Positions 13,245-25,900 of a stretch of DNA of 64,000 nucleotides are shown here, in pieces; position 1 is the stretch's first letter; each line of letters opens with the position of its first letter. A model generated the notes under the pieces. That model saw nothing but the letters and a program-made list of their open reading frames with translations. It did no database searches and was not told the origin of the DNA. Location: the NCBI GenBank assembly GCA_000499405.2, contig HG738138.1:24492894-24556893 (forward strand), written 5' to 3'. The position numbers and the translations under genes are program-made. This stretch comes from Onchocerca volvulus (Eukaryota; Nematoda; Chromadorea; Rhabditida; Onchocercidae).

Positions 13245-16128
13245 AACCTGATTCGCAACACTGGGGAGATCACTAGTTACAAGAAGACGCGATTCTACGA
13301 AACTGCAAATCTCGGCATTTTCCATGACATCATAAACTCCATCACAAGCAAGTAACAAGAACTCATCCACTTTCTGAAATTATTAACCTGTAAATAAAGT
13401 ATCCAGTAATTAGTTTTCTGAAAATAAAATCATTTTTTGACATTAAAGCGAAAATAAGGAAGTTCATGCAATCATGAGCAGAATGTTGAAGGATAGAAAA
13501 AATGTACAGGATTCTAAGAAATCAACAAAGTGTGGCGCAACACTTGCTGATGGCACAACTTCACGCTGGATACGACCAACATCAAATTTTCAAAGACAGT
13601 CTCAAATTATTTATTGTAATGAATACTATTTACTTCTGTTAATTATGTTATTAGCGGAACTATAATTAGAAATATATGATATTAATTATTGTTTTATTTG
13701 CTGCTCAAACACAATATCTTTACCGGATCTCTCACAATCGTATAGATATCCGGTTCCGGACTGACCAACTGTTTTGTCGCATCTAAACCTGGAACAGCTT
13801 TGTATTCAAAGTCACCAAGCGCTCGAGATACAGCCAAACTACCATTAACACGCTGGATCATCACAGAACCACCAGCATTTACTATACGATCGCGTTCTTT
13901 CGGAAGAAATGGTTTATGATCTTCGGTGCCAAATGCCGCTTGATTTTTCCGTGCCAATACGGCACGAGAATCGCCTGAATATTTATAAAACATAAAAACA
14001 TCTCCAGAAAATCATCAATAAGTAACATATAATCCATAAAGAATTCGATTTATTGATCTATATAAATAAAAATGTAAATGTTCGTTATTCATTTCCACAC
14101 AACCTTTTAAGTTCTTCACCAACTGATTTGAAATTTTGAGAATGCAACACTGCATTCGAATAGGCGCTTGTTTCTATATAGATATAGCTATTTTTTTCTT
14201 ACTTACCATACCTGTGACAGGTAAAAGTAAGTGAGCGGATACAAATTATTGACCAAGCTCATTTCCTTTATTTTACACAACGTTTTCAGTCTTCACCGAT
14301 TGATTTGAAAATTTTGATACAATGTTGCATTCGAATAGATGCGTGTTTAAGAACTTTCGGAGATGCAAGATCTTGAAAAAACGAACGTTTACATTTTTGT
14401 TCATATGGACTAGATGGAGCCAGCTATAGAAACTTAGCCAACCCTAGTTAATTCATGCATATGAAAATAAGTTTACGTGATATCCAAAGCATGCAAAATG
14501 ACTGCTTTTCACAACAGTGCAAGAGAGGCAATAGTTTCTAATTCGTAATCAGTACAAAAAACTGAACATGTAGTAACTGTTTCTGAACTTATAAATATCT
14601 TATACATCAAAAACAATGCAGTAAGAGAAAGTAAATTTATTGATTCTATTTCATGCAGCGAAAGCTTTGTTATAGGAACCGTAATTATAAATTAATTAGG
14701 ACTACAGTATACCGATAATGTCAATGATGCAATACATCACTTATTATTCAACATTTACCAATAAATCACGGATGTTAATTGATGAAATTGTTTTACTGTT
14801 TAATCTATCAAGTTTAAGATGATCAACATTTTCGGAATTACCAAGATTAGCAAGAACGATGTGCGTCGGGGTTACAATAGCGCATATGGCAGTAGTACCG
14901 CTACGCTCATTGTCTTCATCAGTTTCATGTCTTTCCCGTAGTTTGGCATCCAAGGTCAAAAATCCTTCCTTAATGCCTTCTTCGAGAAGTGACAGTGTTG
15001 TTGCATCCATCATTCCCGACGAATGATTCAGCTTTTGCACTATCTGAATCTAATGAAAAATATTTAAGAGAACAAAAACCGCAAACTTTCCACTAAACTG
15101 CTGAGGACTTCAATTTTCTAGAAGAAAGATTCCTTCAAAAAAAAAAAAAAAAAAAAAAAGCCTAACATTTCGTGATTACTCAATTTAAACAATAAGAATA
15201 CTGGATTGTTATTTAACTTCAAAAGAAAAAAAAAAATATTTTGTCCACTACGTTCATCAGAGAAATTGAAAAAGATCATTCCTTGAATTACCATTAACGA
15301 ATAATTAAAAATGTTAGGTTAGAGTTTTTTAAACAAAAACTGGACAAAAAACTGTAAACCTGGGCGAATTGTGACGTAGCAAGCAGTGTTTTCAACAAAT
15401 TTTCAGCCGAATGCTGGGCAGCTTTATTTCCAGCATGTCCATCAAAAACAGCATAGAATGACCAATTGAGGAAGGGTGGTTCTGTAGACATTGAAATTTC
15501 GACGACATGCGCATCTTCCATATCAATACGCCAACCTTGCATCGATGCTACTGCATATCGGGTGCCCTGGAATAAAAAATAGCATTTATATTTAATGAAG
15601 ACCATTCTTTGAATTACCATTAACCAACCATTAAAAATATTAGGTTAGAGTATAATGCAAGATGTAAAGTTTCACTTTTACTGAATTTTTTGCCATAAAA
15701 CATAAGAAAGTTTCACCTTTGCATTTAAAGATAAAAAATAAGTAGGAATACTAGTGTGAAAAATATTGTGTAGCTAGTGTTACAAAAAATTACAATTAAA
15801 TGCTACAAATATTAACAATATTCATTAAAAAATTCTGCAAAATTCGATAGACATACTGAAATTTTTTTCTATTATAATATCTATGAGGCAAATAATTTGA
15901 TAATATAAAACAATAAAATGAATGCTGAAATATTTGCAGATCTTGATTTTTAGTGATACGGTTTCATAAGACATTAAAGGATCTGAAATCAGAAGACTGC
16001 AAAAAAAAAAAATCAAAAAATATGGTGATATTTTTAAATTTCAATGAAAAACTGATCATTAGGCTTACATGTGCCACTCCTTCGTCATTATTCTTGTCAG
16101 TTTTCGGCTTATCGAGAAAAGCGCCCAT
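12106..16128 (-). CDS. PPM1A: Protein phosphatase 2C, PPM1A/B type (Mg/Mn-dependent Ser/Thr phosphatase)
   Basis: Seven exons on the minus strand: 16069-16128, 15360-15566, 14842-15049, 13724-13974, 13248-13373, 12657-12798 and 12106-12305 (TGA), 397 residues with all phases consistent. The start MGAFLDKPK is the hallmark N-terminus of PPM1A/B. Catalytic and metal-binding motifs are all present: MEDAH (36-40), DGHAG (62-66), GDSR (~159), SRALGD (208-213), LACDG (250-254) and SRDN (294-297). Length matches the family (about 380-480). These cytosolic/nuclear enzymes remove phosphate from stress MAPKs, SMADs and AMPK in other animals; the substrate here is unknown. The C-terminal ~70 residues are the usual helical cap followed by a Ser-rich tail ending SASSSPGRT. 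Intron 3 holds a MITE-like insertion, and intron 5 begins with a 74-nt U tract. Exon 2 is flanked by a 49-bp direct repeat. No missing catalytic residue was seen. Confidence 0.96.
12568..12649. repeat. Tandem duplication, 41 bp x 2, in PP2C intron 6
   Basis: Two head-to-tail copies (12568-12608 and 12609-12649), each starting AAAGACAATAATTATCATT, differ at only a few bases. The second copy ends close to the 5' splice site of exon 6 (12657). No coding role. Confidence 0.85.
13170..13243. repeat. 74-nt uninterrupted A run (U tract in the PP2C pre-mRNA)
   Basis: All 74 bases are A on the plus strand. On the PP2C transcript this is poly(U) starting only five nucleotides into intron 5, whose 5' splice site is the weak GTTGTT. 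Its length may vary between individuals or be approximate in the assembly. Confidence 0.9.
14054..14409. mobile_element. MITE-like element in PP2C intron 3
   Basis: The left end (14054-14087, containing AAAAATGTAAATGTTCGTT) is matched in inverted orientation by the right end (14379-14409, AACGAACGTTTACATTTTTG), giving imperfect terminal inverted repeats of about 30 bp. Inside are two diverged direct copies of about 78 bp (14096-14176 and 14274-14350, sharing TTCACC..TGATTTGAAA and GCATTCGAATAG) around a small central hairpin, TACCTG-TGA-CAGGTA. There is no transposase frame, as expected for a non-autonomous element. No clear target-site duplication was found, so the boundaries are approximate. 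Confidence 0.55.
15277..15651. repeat. 49-bp direct repeat flanking PP2C exon 2
   Basis: Copies at 15277-15325 and 15603-15651 (core GAATTACCATTAAC, then TTAGGTTAGAGT) are about 90% identical and 326 bp apart. One lies in intron 2 and one in intron 1, bracketing exon 2. They may be remnants of a dispersed repeat or a local duplication. Confidence 0.75.
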
Positions 16129-17296
16129 TGAATTTTATCGTGAAAAGACAGTTGTCGAGTTGAAATAAAATTTTTCAACAACTGCTACCTCCAAAATACC
16201 ATACAATAACATTAACCATAACCGATATTGAAATTTCCTTCAAATGGATAATTAAAACAACCACAATTATCTTCTTATCACTTTGATATACAGCGTCACT
16301 TTATACATATCTCATTAATCAATATCTTAAGTAATCTATAACATAGAAATATTTATAAAGTCTAATTTTAGCAACATATCACTAATATAACAAAGCATCA
16401 CAAATATAAAACATTTTGTCATCGAGAAATAAATCGCGTTAAGATACTAGTAGATTTTTGAAAAGATCAAAAATTGATGCTAAACTTTCTTCGGCATGAA
16501 AGACCTTCCAACGATTATTTCATTTCAAATAAATAAACATTCATATCTACACTGCTTACTCTTTTTCTGTTTTATTAAAATGAAATTCACTTATACGAAA
16601 TGTTTCTTCTTATTAATCTTGTCTTATTCTTGTTCATATTTTGCTAATATCATATTCGTCTTATTCTTGCTAATATCTTATCTTATTCTTGTCTTATTCT
16701 TATTCTTAATAATCTTGTCTTATTTATATAAATCTTATTACTCTTGTTTCAATTTAATCTAGTCCAATCACTAATCTTCTTATTAATCTTGTTTCCTCTT
16801 AATTTTGTCCAATCAATAAATCCATAATTGCATCTAAAGCCAAAATAAACTGACGTATACTACGATCAAATATGCGATTCGCATTACACGTAAATTGAGC
16901 ACATTATGATGTGAGATGATGAAAACAATCATTAATTCATACAAATTTCGTTCAAACTGATTTAAAAAAAAAAAAACAAAGGAAGGACAGGAATGATACC
17001 AAATTATGATTTACCAAAATTAGGATTTATTTTTCCAAAATTATTATTTAATAAGTTAAAAAATTGATCATTCATTTTTATGGACATATTATAAGAGTAG
17101 AAATATCGTCCTGTAAATGAAAATATACATAATCGAAATATGCAAAATCAGCCTGCCTCTGAAAAAACATATTTTCAAGAGAGAATAATAATTTTACAAC
17201 GATCTTTACAGATGACACAAACTTTTTTGTCCTTTATCGAACCTGACATCTATGTAAACCGCCAATTTATGAATTTCCTGGAAATTTAGATCGAGG

Positions 17297-17455
17297 ATGA
17301 GCGGGGAAATCGATCGGATTTGCTCAAAAATCGAGAATCATCCAGAAATGGAGCATCGCGCAAGAGAATTCAAAAAAGAATTAAAATGCTGCGAAGGACA
17401 ATTCATCGTCGCGGTTCGAGAAGGTGTTGCAGAAATTGCTCTCCGTAGTGATTGA
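17297..17455 (+). other. CpG-rich island with short open frames on both strands
   Basis: The composition is clearly less A+T-rich than its surroundings. On the plus strand an ATG opens a 52-residue frame (begins MSGEIDRICSKIENH, ends EIALRSD) with a coding-like charged composition. On the minus strand an ATG near 17472 opens a 40-residue frame starting MLFSVRQSLRRAISATPSRT, which looks like a mitochondrial presequence. No family was recognised for either. It may be a small gene, a first exon, or the PP2C promoter/5' UTR 1.2 kb from its start. Confidence 0.25.
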
Positions 17456-18398
17456 CGAACGGAAAACAACATGGTAATTGATGAGACGTTAAAGAGCAAT
17501 AAGAATTGCGAGATGCAGTGTTGCAGAGATTGAGATAAGAATTAAATAGTTATGGGTTATAGTTGTTTTTTTTTTTTTTTAAGCGTTCCTAAAGTTTGGT
17601 TTGGTATTCAAATTAAATTCAATAAAATAGGTTAGCATTTAAGCTGCGATATGTTACAGTAGGATTTGTTTTTGTTCAATTTTAACGAATATATGATTAC
17701 TATATGCTAACTTCTAATAGTTGAAATTTAATTAAAATATTTCAGTAATCGAAAAAAAAACAATACTGAAATGGATTTCATTAATTTTTAATTAATTTAA
17801 TCAATCAATCATATTTTTAGATAAAGATGAATAATAAATTAGCTTTCACTGTTTTTCTATCCAAAATCATCTATTTTAATTGTTGAATTATGATTGAAAA
17901 AAAATAGTACTTTAATTATTTGAATTAAGTTTGAAATATTTTAAACTTTAAATTTTTTGAAAATTTCCATTTTTTTTTTATTGCTAGCAAAAGTCTATCA
18001 TCGTTTAAAAAAAAAAAATGATGAAATTAAAATGCTGAAATTTTCATGATGAAATTTTTTAAAAAAAAAAAAACATTAAAATGATGAAATTTTCATATTT
18101 TTCCCATATGCAATTATAATTATATAATATTTTCAGTTATTTTTTATAATATTAACCTATAAATCAATTCTTATGCATAAATCTAATGTAAATAGTAGCA
18201 GTTATATTCTAAAATCTTGTCATATACGAATTCTTAGAAATTTGAAATTTTATTCAAAATTAAGTAATAATTCTAAAATTTTGAAATTCAAAAAAAAAAA
18301 AAAAAAAAGGAAAATGAATAAATTCATCGAAAACAAAACATTGTTAATGATTTGTGAGTTTAGAAAGATGCCGAACGAAATAAATTGGTAAAATTACA

Positions 18399-18507
18399 GT
18401 GTATATATGTGTGTATGTGTATGTATGTTTGTATGTATGTATGTGTGTGTGTATGTTTGTATGTCTGTATGTGTGTGTGTGTATGTTTGTATGTGTGTGT
18501 ATGTTTG
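18399..18507. repeat. TG / TATG microsatellite
   Basis: A run of GTGTATGTGTATGTATGTTTG-like units, alternating purine-pyrimidine over about 109 bp. Minus-strand open frames across it (His-Thr repeats) are artefacts of the repeat. Confidence 0.95.
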
Positions 18508-21500
18508 GGCCGATTTGTTGTGCAACAAAAACCGTAGACAAATGACGTGATGCACGTTGTATCGTCACGTGCAATGATGAAATTAAAAAAAAGGAAATTG
18601 AAGGATTCTGATTTTAATTTTTCTTTGCTTTTTTAAATTTTTCCTCTCAAATAACGAATTTTTCTTTTTTTTTTTTTGTTTAGAAAAATTGTTTTGTTGT
18701 CTTTTTGATAGTTTAGTTATAAATTTATTTGTTTTTTTGTTTTTTGTTTGTTTTTTTTTCTTATTGTTAAACCTCCACAAATGCTGTAAGATAGATTGAT
18801 ATGCTTGATGCTATAAATTTTACCAAAATCGGCGTGAAAGAAAAAAAAAAAAAAAAAACTGAAACTTTGTACTTGATTGATTTCTAACTTTCATTTATCA
18901 TTTTTTTTTTTCGCATTTATTTTTCCTATATTTTTTGAAATTTAAAGAGTTTTGAACTAAAAAATGCTCAACTTTTGAAAACATTCTAAATTTTTATTTT
19001 CATTTCTAGAAATAAATTTTGGGGGAAGAAAAGAGGGAAGAGATAGTTTATTCTTGAAAGTCATTAAAAAAATCAGATAAAATATCTAACTATTCAAAGT
19101 TAATAATGATTTTTACGAAGGAGGATAGATGTATAATTCATTGGTATTAGTCATTTTAGAATTTAGATAAAAAGCAATTGTTGTTAGAATGATTGAGCAA
19201 AAAAAAAAAAGTTTCCATAGAAACAACTTAGTTTCCTTTTGATTTTTTCTTTTCTTTTTTTTTTTTTTCCTTTCTTAAACAAATTATTTTGAGTAATATT
19301 TCTTTATGTGAAATCTTTTTAAATGCGAAATGTAACTTGTTTATTTTAACAATTGATTGTTTTTTTTTCTTTTTTTTTTTTTTTTTTTTTTTTAAATTGA
19401 TGAATTGTATTGAAGAGAAATAACAATTTTGTATTATTACTGATGCAGAATTTGTGTTAGTTTTGACAAAAAATTCATTATTTTCCAATCTTTAGTGTTG
19501 ATATGTTAGTGTAATTCATTTTTTTTTTTTTTTTTTAATATTAAACTTGAATCATTTCTAAATTCATTTCTTTTCATGATATTTTTTTCCATCATAAAAC
19601 ATTCAGTCATGAATTAATGTTAATTTTGATAATGATTTGATAATGTTGGACATAAATAAATCAATTTAAGAGAGGTAAAATTAGCATACTTAATTATATC
19701 CGTAATGTAAAAATATAATTAAAAATTAAAAAATTAATTAACTAATATGGTTAATTAATCAATTTAATACAACTCGAATAATTCTCAAAGAATTTAAGCT
19801 GAATATGGGGTCAATATGGGGTCATTTCATCATTTCAAAATTTAAAAAGTGAATGCAGTCCGTAATTTCGCTTACGCTTACATAACGATGAGCAAGTATG
19901 ACTAATGATTGACATTAAAATTAATTTTAATTATAGAAATAACTTGACATTCTATTCGTTTCCTACTGATGATTAAAATAAGTGATCATAGATTAAAGCT
20001 GTTATCTTTTCTGATCGTTTATTTCGAATATTGGCATTTCAAATAAAATAAATATTTACAACCTATCTTCTCAAAATTTTGTTCCTTAAGATTTGTTGGA
20101 TCAGTTTAATAGCTTATTTCTGCTTACTTTTACACTTAAACTAAAAGTTGATTATCAAAATTATGAGGCTTAAAAAATTTTGTCCATGAAATTATTAGTG
20201 CCAGAATCCATGAAATTCAGAATCTCTATAGCTCGTGGAACTCTCATGGAATTCAGAATCTCTATGGCTTGTCTGAATAAAAATAAGTGCATTCTTGTTG
20301 ACCTTTTAACCCTAAACATATTGAAATTTGTATAGATCGGCAATCTAATATTACATCAATCCATATCGTAAATAAAAGCTGATACAATGATAGCAAAAAT
20401 CAAATCAGATTTAGTAATATATAGTGAAAAGATATCAAATAACTATTACAACAATCTATCTTTTGCAAAATTTAAATTCATATTACACTAACGAATTGAG
20501 CAAATAAAATTCATATTTATACAAATTCTCTAATAAATGAAAGAAAACTTTAGCACAATTTCAATTTAATCTGAAATCATAATTTTAAAAAAGTAAACAA
20601 ATCTTTTTAAAAGGAAAAAAAAAATGAGAGTTTAGAAAACGGTTTAAAAAAAAAAAAAGTAGAAATCAATAATCTAACTTCGTGAAAAAAAAAACGTATT
20701 TGTAATATCATAATGATAAATCAGACGAGTAATTGAATGTTCTAAACAAAACGAATGATAAGATTTTGCAACATATCAGTAAATCGTTCATTTATCAATT
20801 ATTAAATGTTAAAAGGTGGTTAAAATTTAATCTTTTTTTAATCCAAAATGAAGTATTTTACGTACATTTGTACGGCAAATTATGATAATCTTGAAAATTC
20901 GCGAATTTTGAAAGATAAAAATGAGAACATTTGAGATAAAATTTATGCAATCTACTACGATTGACACTTCAAAATTGTTAGGTACGGAAGAAAGAATCCT
21001 CGACAAGTTACCATAATATTTATGAGAATTATTCGGACAGGTTAATAGAATAATTTAATAATTTCGACCTAATTTTCAATAATTTAAATTTTCTCGATTT
21101 CGACAGACTACTTGACCAATTTTGAGTTCCATTTTTGACACAAATCGTTTTGATGAACACTTTTATTATGAATACAATTTGATACTTTCATTCATAAAAT
21201 CTTCAATTCTGTTATTGAAATTTTAATTACAAACATTCCAGCTTTCAATATTTAAAAATTAAGTATAAATTTCAAAAATTACAAATATACATACATAGAG
21301 CAAAATAATTTATAAATAATTTAAGGATTATTTAAACTTTTAAAAATTTAATCAAATTAATTCATTTCGAATCATTTCAATTCTTCAATCATCATTTGAA
21401 AACAATCATCATTTGTGAGATAGAAAATTTTTCATTCGAACAGAAAAATAAATAAATAAAATTATGAATGTAGTAAAATTTTAACTGAGAGATCTTCTAT

Positions 21501-22903
21501 TTCAAATTATACAATTTTTGATCGAAAAATATTTAACAATTATTGATGATTATCAAATTTGAAAAAAATTAAAAATAATGAGAGAGCGAAAAAAAAAAAG
21601 CATTTACCAATTGATAAATTGAAGTTTGAAGTGTTAAAATACTTCAAATTTCGTAGCATTTATTGATTTAAAATCCATTTTCAAATGTAATTTTATTAAA
21701 AACATCTAATTACTGCTTATTTAATTTTTTACACTTGAATAAGTACACTTTGAAAAAAAAAAATCATTGGACATCTATTTAGTATGAGGTATAGTTTTTA
21801 AAGTTTTGCTAACTAAGGAAAAAAAAACTATGAAATGAACATTTTAAAATTAACAAATTATTAATTATTAAAAATTACTTCCAATTTAATTGAATATTGC
21901 TTTATTAAATTTGTGAAATTTCTAATATTCTAAAAACTTTGTAACTTTTTTAATTGAACTTTTAACTAGAATTAGAATACTAATTTACCGGTGTGACAAG
22001 AATCTCATAATAAGAACAGTGATTTTTTGTTTTCCAAATCGTAAAAAAAAGTTTTCATCAATTCTATCTGATTAAAAGAATTATGAGAAATTCAAAAGTA
22101 AATTCACAAAACTTTCCGAAGTTTTGTGAACAAATATTTCGTTTTATCGATTTAACAATTTTTGACCTATCAAATTAAAGTATAAATTTAATTAGATAAA
22201 ATAATTAGACAAAAAGTTCTGAGATGTTTGATGAAATAAACCGATCATTTAAGAGAAGGCAAATTTAGCTTCAAAGTTTGTATCGAAAAGCAGGAATTGA
22301 AATACTGATTAAAAAAGTAATGAAAAATTGTTAAATATAATAGATATGATAACAATTTATTACCCTATAAACGAATACTACAAGAACATTAACTTTAAGT
22401 TAATGGATCATAAACTTTACGATACTGCACGATCATTAATTTTAAACTACAAGACCACTAATATTGATTTCAAATTTAAGTTTCCTTAAAAATTTCCATT
22501 TTTAAGGAAATTGAGTGTTTCAATAAATAAATTATACAAAAATTTGATTGTCAAGAAATAATTTAGTCCTGAAACAAATAATTTTTTTCAACTATTTGAT
22601 CGCAACACCGGTATTATAATCAAATTCGAGGTTTAGAATTAAACATTAAATACAATCATCGAAACTTATTTTATCCCAAATATTCAATCCATTCCAAAAA
22701 TCAAGCATAGATAAATTCAAAATTCTCACGTCATCTCCAGACAATTCTCAAAGATTTGCGAATTTCGCTTGAGGAATTTTCTTTTAAATTAACACAACTT
22801 TGTAATTAGAATTATAAGTGATTAGCTTATTATAACTTCAATAATTATTATCAGTAGTTTTCCAAAATTTCACGTTATTACGTGATTTTTTTTTTTTTTA
22901 ATT

Positions 22904-25900
22904 TCATAAAATTAGTTGCGAATCCAAATTATCCGTCAATTGCATATATTCATCAGTTCGTGTTCGTTTTCGAACACTTTCATAGCAATCTTCATCATCA
23001 AAATGTCCTTGTAAAAGTTTTGCTATTGTTGGCATTTTACCATTCAATGAAGTGTCAAAGGTCAATGTTGGCAATAATTGATCGCTAATATTTTTTACAT
23101 TTTCGGGCAAATTTATCGTTGTTGCTGCTGGATGTGAAATTGATTGTATTTTGGTGGAATGTTCCATTTCTTCAAAAAATTCATCCAAATCTCCGCTTAA
23201 ATCAGGTAACGGTCCTTTGATATTTCGCTCCAAGCATAATTCCGGTAAAGCTTCTAATTCACTACTTTCATCATCATTACCTAAAAATTCCCGAATTAAC
23301 TTTAAAAATTTTCCTGATAACAAATCTAATTTGATAAAATTTTAATTCATCAGTCTCTTGTTTAAATGATTAGAGAATTATCAAAATGTATGAAAAAAAT
23401 TAAGAAAGAAAACAATCTTAATTATCATGATAACAATTTCAAGGATTAAACAGTTATAAGAATTTCATAGCTTTCAAAGATTAAACATTATGATAACAAA
23501 CCAAAATCCAAAGCAGTAATCTTTGATTGCTTATCTTTGGAATTTTCTCCCTGAAACGATGATAAAATCAGTTTTGCTCATTAAAAGTTCTCATTAATTA
23601 CATTCTTCCTGTGAATTAAAAATCAAATCGATGAATCGATACAAAACAGCAAATCGTTAATGTCTAAATTCTGTCTAAACTTTCAAAATAAAAAAGTTTT
23701 TTTTTTGAATAAAAAAAGTTTTTTACAATTTTCTAGAACGATAAATTTCCGCTTAAAACTTTCAGATTATCTTTAATTGTTCGATAGAACTAATTAATAA
23801 TACATTTAATAATATTTCAATAATATTGATTAATTGAATGGTGATAAAAGTGATAAAAAAATAACAAACAAAATGATTTAGTTCGTTATTATCGCCTGAT
23901 AATGGTTCCTTTTTGATCGCCAATAATGAGGCAAGTATTGGTGAATTAGATTCTTTTGACATTTGACCTTTTTTGACATAACAATCGTCATCAAAATCAA
24001 TGATACGATCAAAAGATGTTATCAGTAATTCATTTCGAATTCCATAAAGCCACATATTTCCTTGCAATGAAAGTGCTTCTATTTCGCTAGAAAAAAAAAT
24101 GCTTAAATTTGAAATGATTTATTAATCATTTAATCAATTTAATATCAAAAATTAACTAGAATTAATTCATTGGAAGCAAAATTTAGCAAGTTAAATAAAA
24201 TTCACAAATCAAAATTAATCAGTGATACATCTTTGATCACTTATTTTTAGTATTGCAAAATGGTGATCACTAAAATGAGAAGGTATGATGCGTCTTAGAT
24301 ACAAATTAAATTCGAAATACAATTTAATTAATTTTTTACAATTACAATTTAATCAATTTTTTACAATTTAATTACAGGAATTCAAATACAATTTATAACC
24401 TCTGTCGTTTAAAATGAAAGCAAAATTTAGAAAGTTAAATAAAATTCAAAAATTAAAATCGATCAATAATATATCTTTGATTACTTATTAAAAATAATTT
24501 AGAATTGATTTTAATAAAGTAAATAATTTATTGAAATTTGAAATATTATGTGAATTTAAAGGAAAATTTATAAATTTAAATTCTAATATTTCTTTTTGCT
24601 GTGCAAACCTTCATTTTACGTGTAAATTTTTAATTTATAGAAATTATTTGAAATTATTTTTTTTTTTTAATATTTAAGTTTTATTTGATGTTTATTCTAT
24701 GACACAAATATTATTTAATTAACTTACTTTAAAACTTGATAAGTAATATAAATCAGAAATCGCATATGTTTTCCGTATTCTGGTTGATACCATAAATTAT
24801 TTCTTACGGTAAATACAGTATGCAACCAAAGCCATGAACCATTTTTCGTTTGTAAACGTAGCAAACACATTATTGCACCATCTTTATGTTGACTTACTCC
24901 AAATATTGCAAAAAATTTTTAATTTATCACATTAATATTTTGTTTTTTTGAAAAAAAAAAATTTGAAATTCAAATTTAAAAAATTAAAATTATCTGCTTT
25001 TTTTTGAGAAATTAAAATTATTTTCTAAAATTTTTAATCATTAGATAAAAATTAAAAATTTGATAATTATACTTACAGATACGATGCTTATAAGCAACTT
25101 CAAATAAATGATCAGGATGTAAAAATTGATACCACGATTTATCAATTAATTCTTCAATTTTATAACCCAAATAATGTACAGTCCTAAATTATTAATATTA
25201 ATAATTACGAATTGGTGAAATTAGAAATATTGAAATTCGATAAAATTCAATTTAAATGTCAAATGTTTCAGTTAAATTATCATTCGATTATTAATTTGAT
25301 ATGATAAGTTTCTAACAGTAAAGTCATATTTGATAGAGCTCAGTTGCATCCAAGAAATATCGAAAGGCAAAATTATTTTGATTAAATGAAAAATTTCAGA
25401 AAGCGACAATTTTCTAGTCAAAAAATGAGCCAAATCAAGCCAGAAAAATCAGGAAAGAAACCAAATAAGCCTAGAAAAATGAAAATTTTTTGAGCCAAAA
25501 AACTAGAAAATCCCAAACATACATATGATCGATATGGAGAAATTTTAAATCCATTGTATGTACGGTGTTAAAAATTGATGTATTTCCGACAGATAATGTT
25601 TCAACATTTTCCGGATTGATAAGCATCTGACAATATGCGGCAAACAATGGTTGAATATGTGATAACGGTGCTGATAACGATTGATGTATGTGATAATAAT
25701 CACTAGTATGCAGATAACGACCTCCTATCAAGGTATACTGTAATTGCAATTATATTATTGCTCATTAAATTAAAATTTGAACTCACATTTGAATAGGAAA
25801 TTAAATTTCAAGTATAATTAGTTTCGAACTAACTTTTTGACTTAGATTAACCACAATCGTTCTTGAATTTGAATACTTTTTTAAATCAATAATTATGTAA

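Larger units (their letters stand above)
16129..22903. other. Intergenic region upstream of PP2C, downstream of the bHLH-PAS gene
   Basis: This 6.8 kb spacer should contain the PP2C promoter and 5' UTR near its left end and the bHLH-PAS 3' UTR at its right end. It contains a pyrimidine-rich CTTATTCTTG-like repeat at about 16600-16800, a relatively CpG-rich island at about 17285-17530, a TG/TATG microsatellite (18399-18507), an 11-bp tandem AATATGGGGTC (19802-19823) and a 25-bp direct repeat around 20209 and 20245. No multi-exon gene was recognised. Confidence 0.45.

Noticed and set aside
13076..13370. Phe-rich minus-strand ORFs across the A run
   Set aside because: They read the 74-nt homopolymer of PP2C intron 5 and are not coding beyond exon 5.
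18344..18574. His/Thr-repeat minus-strand ORF
   Set aside because: Product of the TG/TATG microsatellite.
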